64,000 bases of DNA from Salirhabdus sp. Marseille-P4669 (GTDB lineage: Bacteria > Bacillota > Bacilli > Bacillales > Alkalibacillaceae): positions 434,001 through 498,000 of the forward strand of contig NZ_OEQK01000002.1 in the NCBI RefSeq assembly GCF_900240405.1, given 5' to 3'. The translations under genes and the position numbers were made by a program. A model generated the notes under the pieces. That model ran no database searches, had not been told where the DNA came from, and saw nothing but the letters and a program-made list of their open reading frames with translations. Of this stretch, positions 43,205 to 50,769 are shown piece by piece; position 1 is the stretch's first letter; each line of letters begins with the position of its first letter.

Positions 43205-44734
43205 ATGAAAGAAATAAAGGAAGGATTCGTTATAGAAACGCTAGAAAAACATTTTGGTTTTTCAACGTTCCGCACGGGTCAAAAGGAAATAATTAAAGAT
43301 ATCTTATCCGGTCACGATGTTTTAGGAATTTTACCTACGGGAACAGGAAAGTCTTTGTGTTATCAACTACCTAGTATACTGTTTCGTGGCATCACAATTG
43401 TTGTTTCCCCATTAATTTCTCTTATGATAGACCAAGTAAAGCAATTAAAAGCAAAAGGTTTTAAAAGAGTAGCAGCCATTAATAGTATGATGAATGTGGA
43501 GCAAAAGAAGGCGATTATCAACAATTTGAACCAGTACAAATTGATTTACGTATCTCCAGAGATGCTTCAAAATAGCTGGATTATGAAGGTACTATTAACC
43601 CAACACATTTCGCTGTTTGTTATCGATGAAGCACATTGTATCTCCCAGTGGGGTCATGAGTTTCGTACGGATTATTTAAAATTAAAAGCAGTTATAAGTC
43701 AATTAAATAATCCTCCGGTTTTAGCATTAAGTGCTACAGCAACTCCTGAAGTTCAACAAGATATTATGCATTACTTAGGTCGTCCCAAGATGTTGAAGCG
43801 AATCTACCCAATGGACCGTGAAAATATTGCGTTTGTTATTGAACATACAGCTAATTGGACCGATAAAGTAGATAGAATCATAAATTTGTTAAAAGAAAAA
43901 CAAGTTCCTACAATGATTTATTTTTCAAGTAGAATGTGGTGTGAAAGAATTAGTACAATATTGGGTGAAAGACTACCTAATCGAAATGTTTCCTATTACC
44001 ATGGTGGTATGGATTCAGAAGATAGACTCCTAATTCAGCAGCAATTTATGAACAATCAATTAGATATAATATGTTGTACGAGTGCTTTCGGTATGGGAGT
44101 GGATAAACCGGATGTACGTCTTGTGATTCATTTTCATATGCCAACTCAATTAGAGTCCTATATTCAAGAGGTTGGGCGTGCTGGTAGAGACGGAAAACAA
44201 AGCGTGGGACTTGTTTTATACAGTAATGGAGATGAACAAATTCCGTTAACCTTAATCGAACAAGAACTTCCAACAGATAAACAAATACAGGACGTATTTC
44301 ATTTTTTATCTAGTACAACGATTCGAGAATTACCCCAATTGGAAGAAGCTATTTTCATAAACTTGGAGTTGAATGAAACTCAGTGGGGGTTTATATCTCA
44401 TCAATTAGAAAGAAATAACCTTATAGAAAATGGGATCCTAGTAAACGACCATAGTAAATGGAGAACTGGCCTTGAAACTACCTTAGCCTATCGGAATAAA
44501 CGAATGCGTAATAAAGAGGAATTATTTACGCAATTTTTAAGCTGGATACATTCCACAAGTTGCAGACGGGAAAAACTATATGAATCCTTTCAAAATGGAT
44601 TTACAAAACCAGAATTACTATGTTGTGATCATTGTCATTCTGTTTTATCAAATTGGCAGACAGAAGGGCTACCAATCAAGGATGCGACATATAATTGGAA
44701 TGAAAAGTTAAAAAAGATATTTCAAATAGGGTGA
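43205..44734 (+). CDS. recQ: ATP-dependent DNA helicase RecQ
   Basis: The 509-residue protein is a RecQ-family 3'-5' helicase (496 in B. subtilis). Motifs seen: FRTGQKEII (motif 0), LPTGTGKSLCYQLP (Walker A, near residue 41), VIDEAHCISQWGHEFR (DEAH box near 142-157), LALSATATPEV (motif III), and YHGGMDSEDR with QEVGRAGRDGK (motif VI near 325). Zinc-binding cysteines occur near the C-terminus (CRREKL and CCDHCH). The C-terminal RecQ-type domains are short. It overlaps or adjoins ypbD by coupling at the stop, so the three genes are one operon. Confidence 0.94.
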   Translation: MKEIKEGFVIETLEKHFGFSTFRTGQKEIIKDILSGHDVLGILPTGTGKSLCYQLPSILFRGITIVVSPLISLMIDQVKQLKAKGFKRVAAINSMMNVEQKKAIINNLNQYKLIYVSPEMLQNSWIMKVLLTQHISLFVIDEAHCISQWGHEFRTDYLKLKAVISQLNNPPVLALSATATPEVQQDIMHYLGRPKMLKRIYPMDRENIAFVIEHTANWTDKVDRIINLLKEKQVPTMIYFSSRMWCERISTILGERLPNRNVSYYHGGMDSEDRLLIQQQFMNNQLDIICCTSAFGMGVDKPDVRLVIHFHMPTQLESYIQEVGRAGRDGKQSVGLVLYSNGDEQIPLTLIEQELPTDKQIQDVFHFLSSTTIRELPQLEEAIFINLELNETQWGFISHQLERNNLIENGILVNDHSKWRTGLETTLAYRNKRMRNKEELFTQFLSWIHSTSCRREKLYESFQNGFTKPELLCCDHCHSVLSNWQTEGLPIKDATYNWNEKLKKIFQIG

Positions 44735-44739
44735 TTATA

Positions 44740-45348
44740 TTGAAGAAACACTTGAATCAAGCCGAAATCATTAAAAGTCTAACAAATAAAGAATTAGTGT
44801 TTCAGCTCTATTTATCCCAGGCTATTATTTTTATTGTTGCGATCATTAGTGGATTTTTCGTCATAGACAGTTGGTTCAGCCTACTGAGGTGGGATCTTAC
44901 ACAACTGTTATTGTATGGTGTTCTCCCGGCGATAGCCGTTGTTCTCATTGATATTTTACTAATGCGTTTTTTACCCAGAAAATATTACGATGATGGTGGA
45001 ATTAACGAGCGTGTTTTTACGAGTTTAAGTAAGGTGCATATTCCACTACTCGTTTTGTTTGTAGCGATATCTGAGGAAATGCTATTCCGAGGTGTCATCC
45101 ACACCACTTTTGGTTTTTTCATAGGAAGTGTGACATTTGCGCTTGTCCATGTACGATATTTATGTAAGCCTGTTTTGTTTGTATCGATAATGTTCATGAG
45201 TTTCTTTATTGGTTACTTATATGAAATAACTGATAATTTACTTGTAACCATTGTGGCCCATTTTTTTGTTGACCTAATATTAGCTTACATCATAAAGTTC
45301 AAATGGGGTGAAGAAATTGACATCGAGGAAGGAAAATCAGTCAGCTGA
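44740..45348 (+). CDS. ypbD: CPBP-family intramembrane metalloprotease YpbD
   Basis: The 202-residue membrane protein is a CPBP (Abi/CAAX-like) glutamate-type protease with about six spans. Motif 1 is EEMLFRGVIHT near residue 109, motif 2 the FALVHVR segment near 130, and motif 3 HFFVDLIL near 172. These residues form the intramembrane active site in the family. Substrate unknown. TTG 44740 is chosen for the AGGGTGA site; a GTG at 44731 overlaps the recQ stop and would add three residues. It overlaps the next gene by 32 bases. Confidence 0.82.
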   Translation: MKKHLNQAEIIKSLTNKELVFQLYLSQAIIFIVAIISGFFVIDSWFSLLRWDLTQLLLYGVLPAIAVVLIDILLMRFLPRKYYDDGGINERVFTSLSKVHIPLLVLFVAISEEMLFRGVIHTTFGFFIGSVTFALVHVRYLCKPVLFVSIMFMSFFIGYLYEITDNLLVTIVAHFFVDLILAYIIKFKWGEEIDIEEGKSVS

Positions 45349-45727
45349 GTATAAGAAAGAGGATCGTTCTATAAACGAAGACGAAACGGTTGACGTCTTC
45401 CAGTTACCTCCGCGCAAGGAAGTACATAGTAAACCGAACCGAAAAGAAGAAAAAGAGAATACTAACCAACAGAACCAACAGATCTCATCTGCTCAAGAAC
45501 GCGAAACACAGAAAAATAGTGGAGAAAAGAAAAACTCCAGAATTTACAGGCGAGAAAAGAAGAAAGAAAAAACGGCTAGGAAATGGAATGTTTACCTTTT
45601 ACGTTTTATTGTTATTTTATTTATTTTAACCTTAATTGCGATTCCACTATATTATTCTGGTGTGTTTATCAATGATGAAGATCTGGATAAAGTTAATCCA
45701 ATAGGTGAGGAAATACGTTTTCAATGA
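45317..45727 (+). CDS. ypbE: YpbE-like single-span protein, lacking a LysM domain
   Basis: The 136-residue product has a very charged N-terminal half, rich in Lys, Glu and Gln (about residues 1-90), then one membrane span (about 96-117) and a short outer tail ending at IRFQ. It lies where B. subtilis has ypbE, whose product has a similar charged-plus-span layout but continues into a LysM domain and is about 240 residues. No LysM-like sequence is found in any frame just after this stop. The TTG start at 45317 (GGGGTGA upstream) is most likely; GTG 45308 is possible. Confidence 0.65.
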   Translation: MTSRKENQSAEYKKEDRSINEDETVDVFQLPPRKEVHSKPNRKEEKENTNQQNQQISSAQERETQKNSGEKKNSRIYRREKKKEKTARKWNVYLLRFIVILFILTLIAIPLYYSGVFINDEDLDKVNPIGEEIRFQ

Positions 45728-45852
45728 TGCTAAAGTTAGGTTCAAAAGTGCTTCACCTCCAATCCAGAGCGGTAAGCAAAACATAATCCTCTTTTCTATT
45801 GCACCTATTTTAAGAAAGTGTTGGGTATTGGATATGCCAGCTAAGAAAACAA

Positions 45853-45888
45853 AAAAGATGTGGAACCAACAATGTTCTCACATCTTTT
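45853..45888. terminator. Bidirectional terminator between ypbE and cotJC
   Basis: AAAAGATGTG...AAC and GTT...CACATCTTTT pair over a 7-base loop with A and T runs on opposite sides, so it can serve both convergent operons. Confidence 0.8.
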
Positions 45889-45922
45889 GGGCTATGGCAT
45901 AAAGAAAAGGCTAATTTCTCGG

Positions 45923-46492
45923 TTAGAAAATCTTCTTGCGATCACGCTCCTCTTTTAAAATCTCTACTGCTTCTCTAAATCTTTGTGAGTGAACTACTTC
46001 TCTTTCTCTCAAGTATTTCAATCCGTCGTTTAAATCTGGGTCATCAGACATATTAATAATCCATTGGTATGTTGCTCTAGCTTTTTCCTCTGCTGCAATA
46101 TCTTCGTAAAGATCTGCAATAGGATCTCCTTTGGCTTGAATATAAGTTGCTGTCCAAGGGACTCCCGCAGCATTATGATAAAATAATGCCTTATCATGAT
46201 TTGCGTAATGGTCTCCAAGACCTGCTTCCTTCATCATTTCAGGTGTTGCATCTTTGGTTAATTTGTATACCATCGTCGCAATCATTTCTAAGTGGGCAAA
46301 CTCTTCCGTCCCAATATCTGTAAGTAATCCAATTACTTTGTCTGGAATGGTATACCGTTGATTTAAATATCGAAGTGCTGCAGCTAATTCGCCGTCTGCA
46401 CCACCATATTGTTCAATTAAATACTTGGCGAGCATAGGATTACACGTGCTTACCTTAACCGGATACTCTAACTTTTTTTCGTAATACCACAT
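45923..46492 (-). CDS. cotJC: Spore coat protein CotJC (manganese catalase family)
   Basis: The 189-residue protein equals B. subtilis CotJC in length and belongs to the dimanganese catalase family. The ferritin-like four-helix bundle shows the metal ligands in QYGGADGELAAALRYL, TEEFAHLEMIATM (Glu and His) and AAEEKARATYQ, plus the late REREVVHSQRF segment. It is a coat protein made in the mother cell during sporulation and may remove peroxide. It ends the cotJA-JB-JC operon on the minus strand. Catalytic activity is known in some relatives, not shown here. Confidence 0.93.
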   Translation of the reverse strand: MWYYEKKLEYPVKVSTCNPMLAKYLIEQYGGADGELAAALRYLNQRYTIPDKVIGLLTDIGTEEFAHLEMIATMVYKLTKDATPEMMKEAGLGDHYANHDKALFYHNAAGVPWTATYIQAKGDPIADLYEDIAAEEKARATYQWIINMSDDPDLNDGLKYLREREVVHSQRFREAVEILKEERDRKKIF

Positions 46493-46507
46493 AACTTAGC
46501 TCCTTTC

Positions 46508-46771
46508 TTAAATTTGCCATGGCCACGGTGTATCATCCCAATTCCATGGATATCCGCTATAACTCGCACCGAATTGCCGAAGAGGCCCGAATTGCCGTTC
46601 GTATTCCTTTTTCAGCATTTTACTTTGCTTTGCAAAATAGTTAAACTGTTGTATTGCCTCATAATCATCAGGATGTGTGTCTAAATAGAGGGTGAGTTCC
46701 ACTAAAACGAAGTCAACTGCTTGAATATCCTCCATTAAATGATAAAATTCAGGGGGCATTGTTTTAGCCAT
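46508..46771 (-). CDS. cotJB: Spore coat protein CotJB
   Basis: The 87-residue protein is CotJB, the same length as in B. subtilis when ATG 46771 is used. GGAGG then lies 9 bases upstream, whereas ATG 46777 would leave only 3. It has the YHLMEDIQAVDFVLVELTLYLDTHP core and a Pro/Trp-rich C-terminus typical of the family. It acts with CotJA and CotJC in the spore coat. The gene overlaps cotJA by 8 bases. Confidence 0.9.
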   Translation of the reverse strand: MAKTMPPEFYHLMEDIQAVDFVLVELTLYLDTHPDDYEAIQQFNYFAKQSKMLKKEYERQFGPLRQFGASYSGYPWNWDDTPWPWQI

Positions 46772-46997
46772 TTTCATTCTCCTCCCGTTTGTATGGATTC
46801 GGATATGGACTATACAATGCTGGCCAAAGTGTTCCGTACGCTAACGCTTCCTTTGGACTAAACTGAGGTAAGGATGGTGGTTGAAATCCCATATAAAGCT
46901 GAGGCGGGGTTTCATATGATTTTACTTTCATTGGTGGACAAGGATCTAAAGGGCTCACGTAAGGATACCAGTATTTTCGTTGAGTATGCTGTTGCAC
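46764..46997 (-). CDS. cotJA: Spore coat protein CotJA
   Basis: The 77-residue protein is CotJA (82 in B. subtilis), unusually rich in Pro and Tyr (YWYPYVSPLDPCPPMKV at the start). It is the first product of the cotJ operon and is thought to help load CotJC into the coat. Translation starts at GTG 46997 with AAAGGAGG upstream. The operon is expressed under sigma-E in B. subtilis; in this window the upstream region contains candidate CATAATAT-like elements, but I cannot assign a promoter with confidence. Confidence 0.88.
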   Translation of the reverse strand: MQQHTQRKYWYPYVSPLDPCPPMKVKSYETPPQLYMGFQPPSLPQFSPKEALAYGTLWPALYSPYPNPYKREENENG

Positions 46998-47169
46998 TTA
47001 AATCCTCCTTTCATGATGTCAAAATGTCATACATTCCATATTATGTGAAAGAAACATGTCTGATTCATAGATTGAGAGGGTTGAAAGAAGGAATTATCCA
47101 TTATTTACAGAAATATTATAATAAAGATGAAAATTAGCTCATACCATATAAAAAGGTTAGGTGATGGGA

Positions 47170-47805
47170 ATGTTTGTAAATAGCATTTTAAAACCGAGTC
47201 ATGAATGTATTACATTTAAAAAGGAAGATAGTTTAAAACTCGTTTTAGAAACATTATTAGAAAAAGATATACAAAGTGCTCCTGTTTTAGAAAATACAAA
47301 ATTTATTGGCATGGTCTCCAAGCAGATGATTTATGAAAAGTATTTTGAAACAGAAACGATTACAAAAGAAGACTTTCTGCAAAATAATAAGGTTGAAGAT
47401 ATCGTGGACCATGGGGATCTTTTTATAACAAAGAAGGATGTATTTGAAAAGACTCTCACAGCTTTTAAAGGATTTCCTCTATTAGCTGTTGTGGATGAGG
47501 ACGCAAACTTTCTCGGTATTGTAACGCGTTTTGAAGTGTTAGAGCAGTTTGAAAGTGCTTTTGGAATGAAAAAATCTGGGGTGCGAATTGCATTTACTTC
47601 TACAGAAGCAGAAGGTAGAATTTCTAGGCTTACGGATATTTTAAATAGTTTTCATAGTAATATAATCGCAATAGCTACCTTCGATGAAACAGATAAACTT
47701 CTTAGAAGAATTGTTATAAAAATAGAGAAAAATGACAATGTAGATCGAATTATTAAAAAGTTAGAGAAATCTGGCTTTCGAATTTTAGATGTTAAGGAAA
47801 TGTAA
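47170..47805 (+). CDS. CBS-domain pair protein with ACT-like tail
   Basis: The 211-residue protein carries a tandem CBS module: the first repeat around residues 5-55 (SAPVLENTKFIGMVSKQM) and the second around 78-130 (FPLLAVVDEDANFLGIVTR). An ACT-like regulatory domain follows near 140-211 (EGRISRLTDILNSF, then IRRIVIKIE). CBS pairs bind adenine nucleotides or related ligands in other proteins. No enzymatic domain is present, so it may be a free-standing sensor; the partner is unknown. ATG 47170 is preferred because AGGTGA lies at fair spacing. It is monocistronic. Confidence 0.75.
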   Translation: MFVNSILKPSHECITFKKEDSLKLVLETLLEKDIQSAPVLENTKFIGMVSKQMIYEKYFETETITKEDFLQNNKVEDIVDHGDLFITKKDVFEKTLTAFKGFPLLAVVDEDANFLGIVTRFEVLEQFESAFGMKKSGVRIAFTSTEAEGRISRLTDILNSFHSNIIAIATFDETDKLLRRIVIKIEKNDNVDRIIKKLEKSGFRILDVKEM

Positions 47806-47829
47806 CCACATTCCCGTACATTCATTTAC

Positions 47830-47871
47830 AAAAAACCTCTAGACCTATTTGAGTAGGCTAGAGGTTTTTTG
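47830..47871. terminator. Terminator after the CBS-domain gene
   Basis: An arm AAAAAACCTCTAG pairs with CTAGAGGTTTTTT, extended by CCTA/TAGG with small bulges. A and T runs flank the stem on both strands. Confidence 0.85.
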
Positions 47872-48007
47872 TAAATCTGGTTGATGGATTTTGGAAAGGT
47901 AATAAAACATGTAACAGTTCAATAGTATTTTGTTAAAGATGAAATTATTAAAGTAGGATAATTGTGTTAATAATGATAAAATAATGCAATAAAAGAGGAG
48001 AATAAGT

Positions 48008-48793
48008 TTGTATATCATTTTGAATGGAATCTTAATATTTATCATCTTATTAATTGGCATATTTCTTATATTTCATATGCATAAGCAAGCCCATACGGAT
48101 TCCTTTGAAAATATTAGGATTAAAGATGCAAAGTATCCACGAAAAGAAGGTGACTTGTCCTTCTTTTTTATATCCGATATTCATAAACGAATCATTCAAG
48201 ATACAACACTTCAACAAATTGGACATGTTCAATTTACAGTGATAGGTGGCGACCTTTGTGAAAAAGGCGTTTCTTTACAACGAGTAGAGGGTAATGTAAA
48301 GAAACTAAAGCAATTAGGTGCCCCAATCTATTTTATATGGGGCAATAATGATGTGGAAGTCAGTGAGCAAGACTTGATTGCAACCTTGGAGCGAAACGAT
48401 GTTCATATACTGACAAACACATCTGTGACATTTGAATTAAAGAATGGCAAGCAAGTAACGTTAATCGGTTTAGATTGTGATACGGTAAGAGATGTGGATG
48501 TGGAGGCTGGGTTTAAACACGCGAATGGAGATTATATCATCCTTGCTATCCATGATCCAAAAACATTTGAACTTCTGAATGAAAAGGAACAAAAACGAGT
48601 CAATCTAGTTGTAAGTGGGCATACACATGGAGGTCAAATAAGAATCCTTGGTTGGGGTTTATATCCAAGAGGTGGACTATCGAAACGTGCTTTAACCCAT
48701 TTTTTTATTAGCGAAGGATATGGAACGACTAAATTACCCTTACGTCTTGGAACAAAAGCGGAATGTCACCGTATTACCATTACCTCAGATTAG
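48008..48793 (+). CDS. ypbG: Metallophosphoesterase YpbG
   Basis: The 261-residue protein is a membrane-anchored calcineurin-type phosphoesterase, matching YpbG of B. subtilis (258). An N-terminal span (about 3-23) precedes metal-binding motifs: SDIHKR near residue 57, IGGDLCEKG near 80, GNNDVE near 115, and VSGHTHGGQ near 204. It probably cleaves a phosphoester at the membrane; substrate unknown. The TTG start at 48008 is supported by GAGGAG 7 bases upstream. It lies next to mecB as in B. subtilis. Confidence 0.88.
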   Translation: MYIILNGILIFIILLIGIFLIFHMHKQAHTDSFENIRIKDAKYPRKEGDLSFFFISDIHKRIIQDTTLQQIGHVQFTVIGGDLCEKGVSLQRVEGNVKKLKQLGAPIYFIWGNNDVEVSEQDLIATLERNDVHILTNTSVTFELKNGKQVTLIGLDCDTVRDVDVEAGFKHANGDYIILAIHDPKTFELLNEKEQKRVNLVVSGHTHGGQIRILGWGLYPRGGLSKRALTHFFISEGYGTTKLPLRLGTKAECHRITITSD

Positions 48794-48913
48794 GGGAACA
48801 ATAGATTTTTAAAGAATAATGCAACATGACGGGTCTATCATTCATAAACTGTAGTAAACGAAGTACAGTGTAGTTTGGATAAGTAGTAATCCTGAAAGAG
48901 TGGGGTGAAATCA

Positions 48914-49492
48914 GTGAGGTTAGAGCGAATTGATCTGTATAAGTTTAAAATTTTTTTAACATTTGACGATCTAGATGAAAGAGGTTTCACAAAAGAGGAA
49001 TTGTGGTATAACTTCCCTAAAGCAAACCAAATGTTTCAGGATATGTTATTTGAAGCAAGTGATGAGCTCGGTATTGAGATTGATGGTAATTTGTCCGTTC
49101 GAATTCATTTGCTGCAAGCTCAAGGAATGTTAATTGTTGTGACACAGGATTTCGAATACATTGATGAGGATTATATTGAAATGAAGGTTACGTTAGACGA
49201 AAATAAGGAATTTATTTATTCATTTGAAGATTTTGAGTCCGTTATTCAAGTAAGTAATTATTTATATCCACAAGGTCTAACTGGTGGGACAATTTATTAT
49301 TGGAACTCCGCCTATTATATGGAGTTAAAAGTGGAAGATCTAAAAGAAATAGACAAAGGAAATTTAATTGCAATTATGTCCGAATTTTCCTCTCCCAGTA
49401 CTGTTACATCCTACCGCTTAAAAGAATATGGAAAAATAATATTAGAGGATAATGCAATTGAACAGATTCAAGGCTATTTCTCTAATTCATAA
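48914..49492 (+). CDS. mecB: Adaptor protein MecB (YpbH)
   Basis: The 192-residue protein is a MecA-family adaptor that hands substrates to the ClpC protease. It begins MRLERIDLYKFKIFLTFDDL and shows the LQAQGMLIVVT segment near residue 73 and the YRLKEYGKII region near 165. The position next to ypbG and the length (194) match B. subtilis YpbH/MecB and not MecA. GTG 48914 is chosen because GGGGTGA precedes it by a few bases and it gives the conserved start; GTG 48905 overlaps that site. Confidence 0.9.
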   Translation: MRLERIDLYKFKIFLTFDDLDERGFTKEELWYNFPKANQMFQDMLFEASDELGIEIDGNLSVRIHLLQAQGMLIVVTQDFEYIDEDYIEMKVTLDENKEFIYSFEDFESVIQVSNYLYPQGLTGGTIYYWNSAYYMELKVEDLKEIDKGNLIAIMSEFSSPSTVTSYRLKEYGKIILEDNAIEQIQGYFSNS

Positions 49493-49685
49493 AGATTCCT
49501 GTTGCCTTATTATAATAAAAAAGAATAGTAGAACTTGTCTCATTCATGATAAGATTGTGGTATGATTTCACCTTTAAAATTTTGGAATACTACGTATATG
49601 TTTTGTTAGGTAGAATCATGAATGAAAAGGAAAAGATTATGCCTGAATCGGCAATTAGGAACATCCAGTTAGGAGTGTAAAACAG

Positions 49686-50612
49686 ATGAAAATTGCAGTA
49701 CTGTATGGAGGGACCTCTGGTGAAAGAGAAGTATCCCTTTCTTCTGGCAAAGGGATTATGAATGCATTGAAACAAAAGGGACATGAAGTAATAGGGATAG
49801 ACTTTCACCCTAATAAGTTAAATGAAATCTTAGAACTAAATGTAGATATGGTGTTCATTGGCTTGCATGGAAAATTTGGTGAGGATGGAAAAATACAAAG
49901 TCTGTTGGACATGAAAGAAATTCCTTATGTAGGCTCTGGAGTATTAGCTTCTGCACTTGCAATGGATAAATCAAAAGCTAAACAAATATTTCACCAAAAT
50001 GGTTTACCAATCGCCAAAGGAAAAACATATCATCATGCGGACTTTTCATCCACTGAAGCGTTCGTAACAGATATTTTAACTAATTTTTCCATACCATTTG
50101 TTATTAAACCAAATCAAGAAGGCTCCACGTTAGGCCTAACCATTGTGAAAAAGGAAGAGCAAATAGAAGAGGCTATCAAGAGTGCATTTACACATGATAC
50201 AGAGTTAATTGTTGAAGAATATGTAAAGGGTCGCGAAATGACCGTAGCAGTTTGGGGGAAAAGAGGAGAAGAAACAGCATTCCCTGTTATTGAAATCATC
50301 CCTAAAAATGAATACTATGATTACGAATCAAAATATGCAGAGGGTGGAAGTGAACATATCGTTCCAGCCAATATTGACGCAGACCTATCTAGAGAACTAA
50401 TGGAATTTGCGGTGAAGGCACATCAAATTCTAGGCTGTAAAACGTACTCTAGAGTTGACTTTATAGTAGACGAAGGGAACAATCCCATCATACTTGAAGT
50501 GAATACCTTACCAGGAATGACACCAACAAGTCTTTTTCCAGATGCAGCGAGAGCGAAAGGTATTTCGTATGAAGATATGATTGAAACCTTTATTCAAATG
50601 TCCATAGAATAG
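49686..50612 (+). CDS. ddl: D-alanine--D-alanine ligase
   Basis: The 308-residue ATP-grasp enzyme joins two D-alanines for peptidoglycan precursors. Seen are the GTSGEREVSLSSG loop at residues 9-21, GLHGKFGEDGKIQ near 59, the GSTLGLT ATP loop near 146, the YYDYESKYAEGGSE omega loop with Tyr typical of D-Ala specificity near 205-218, and the EVNTLPGMTP metal-binding segment near 272. It is the short DdlB type. Placement between mecB and gudB differs from B. subtilis, where ddl lies near murF. It has GGAG before the ATG and stands alone. Confidence 0.92.
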   Translation: MKIAVLYGGTSGEREVSLSSGKGIMNALKQKGHEVIGIDFHPNKLNEILELNVDMVFIGLHGKFGEDGKIQSLLDMKEIPYVGSGVLASALAMDKSKAKQIFHQNGLPIAKGKTYHHADFSSTEAFVTDILTNFSIPFVIKPNQEGSTLGLTIVKKEEQIEEAIKSAFTHDTELIVEEYVKGREMTVAVWGKRGEETAFPVIEIIPKNEYYDYESKYAEGGSEHIVPANIDADLSRELMEFAVKAHQILGCKTYSRVDFIVDEGNNPIILEVNTLPGMTPTSLFPDAARAKGISYEDMIETFIQMSIE

Positions 50613-50628
50613 TCTAGAAATAAAGAAG

Positions 50629-50642
50629 TGAAATCGCTTTCA
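50629..50642 (+). promoter_or_regulatory. Candidate cre site upstream of gudB
   Basis: TGAAATCGCTTTCA fits the catabolite-responsive element pattern TGNAANCGNTNNCA at every fixed base. It sits about 20 bases upstream of the -35 element, a place where CcpA could regulate, with either sign. Confidence 0.6.
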
Positions 50643-50661
50643 AAAATTTAACGAAAAATGG

Positions 50662-50689
50662 TTGCATAAAAAATTGGAAGGTGTATACT
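50662..50689 (+). promoter_or_regulatory. Candidate sigma-A promoter of gudB
   Basis: TTGCAT (50662-50667), a 16-base spacer and TATACT (50684-50689) form a plausible sigma-A promoter 80 bases before gudB. Confidence 0.6.
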
Positions 50690-50769
50690 AATTTCTGAAA
50701 GTATTAGAATCTTTATTTTTACTAAAAAATTATAATTAATAGTTTTTCAAATTTTTAGGAGGTAAGTAA

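Noticed and set aside
45728-45922. Frameshifted LysM remnant after ypbE
   Set aside because: No LysM-like sequence in any forward frame here; only a terminator hairpin is recognised.
46874-47137. 87-residue forward frame
   Set aside because: It overlaps cotJA on the opposite strand and shows no family features; cotJA has better support.
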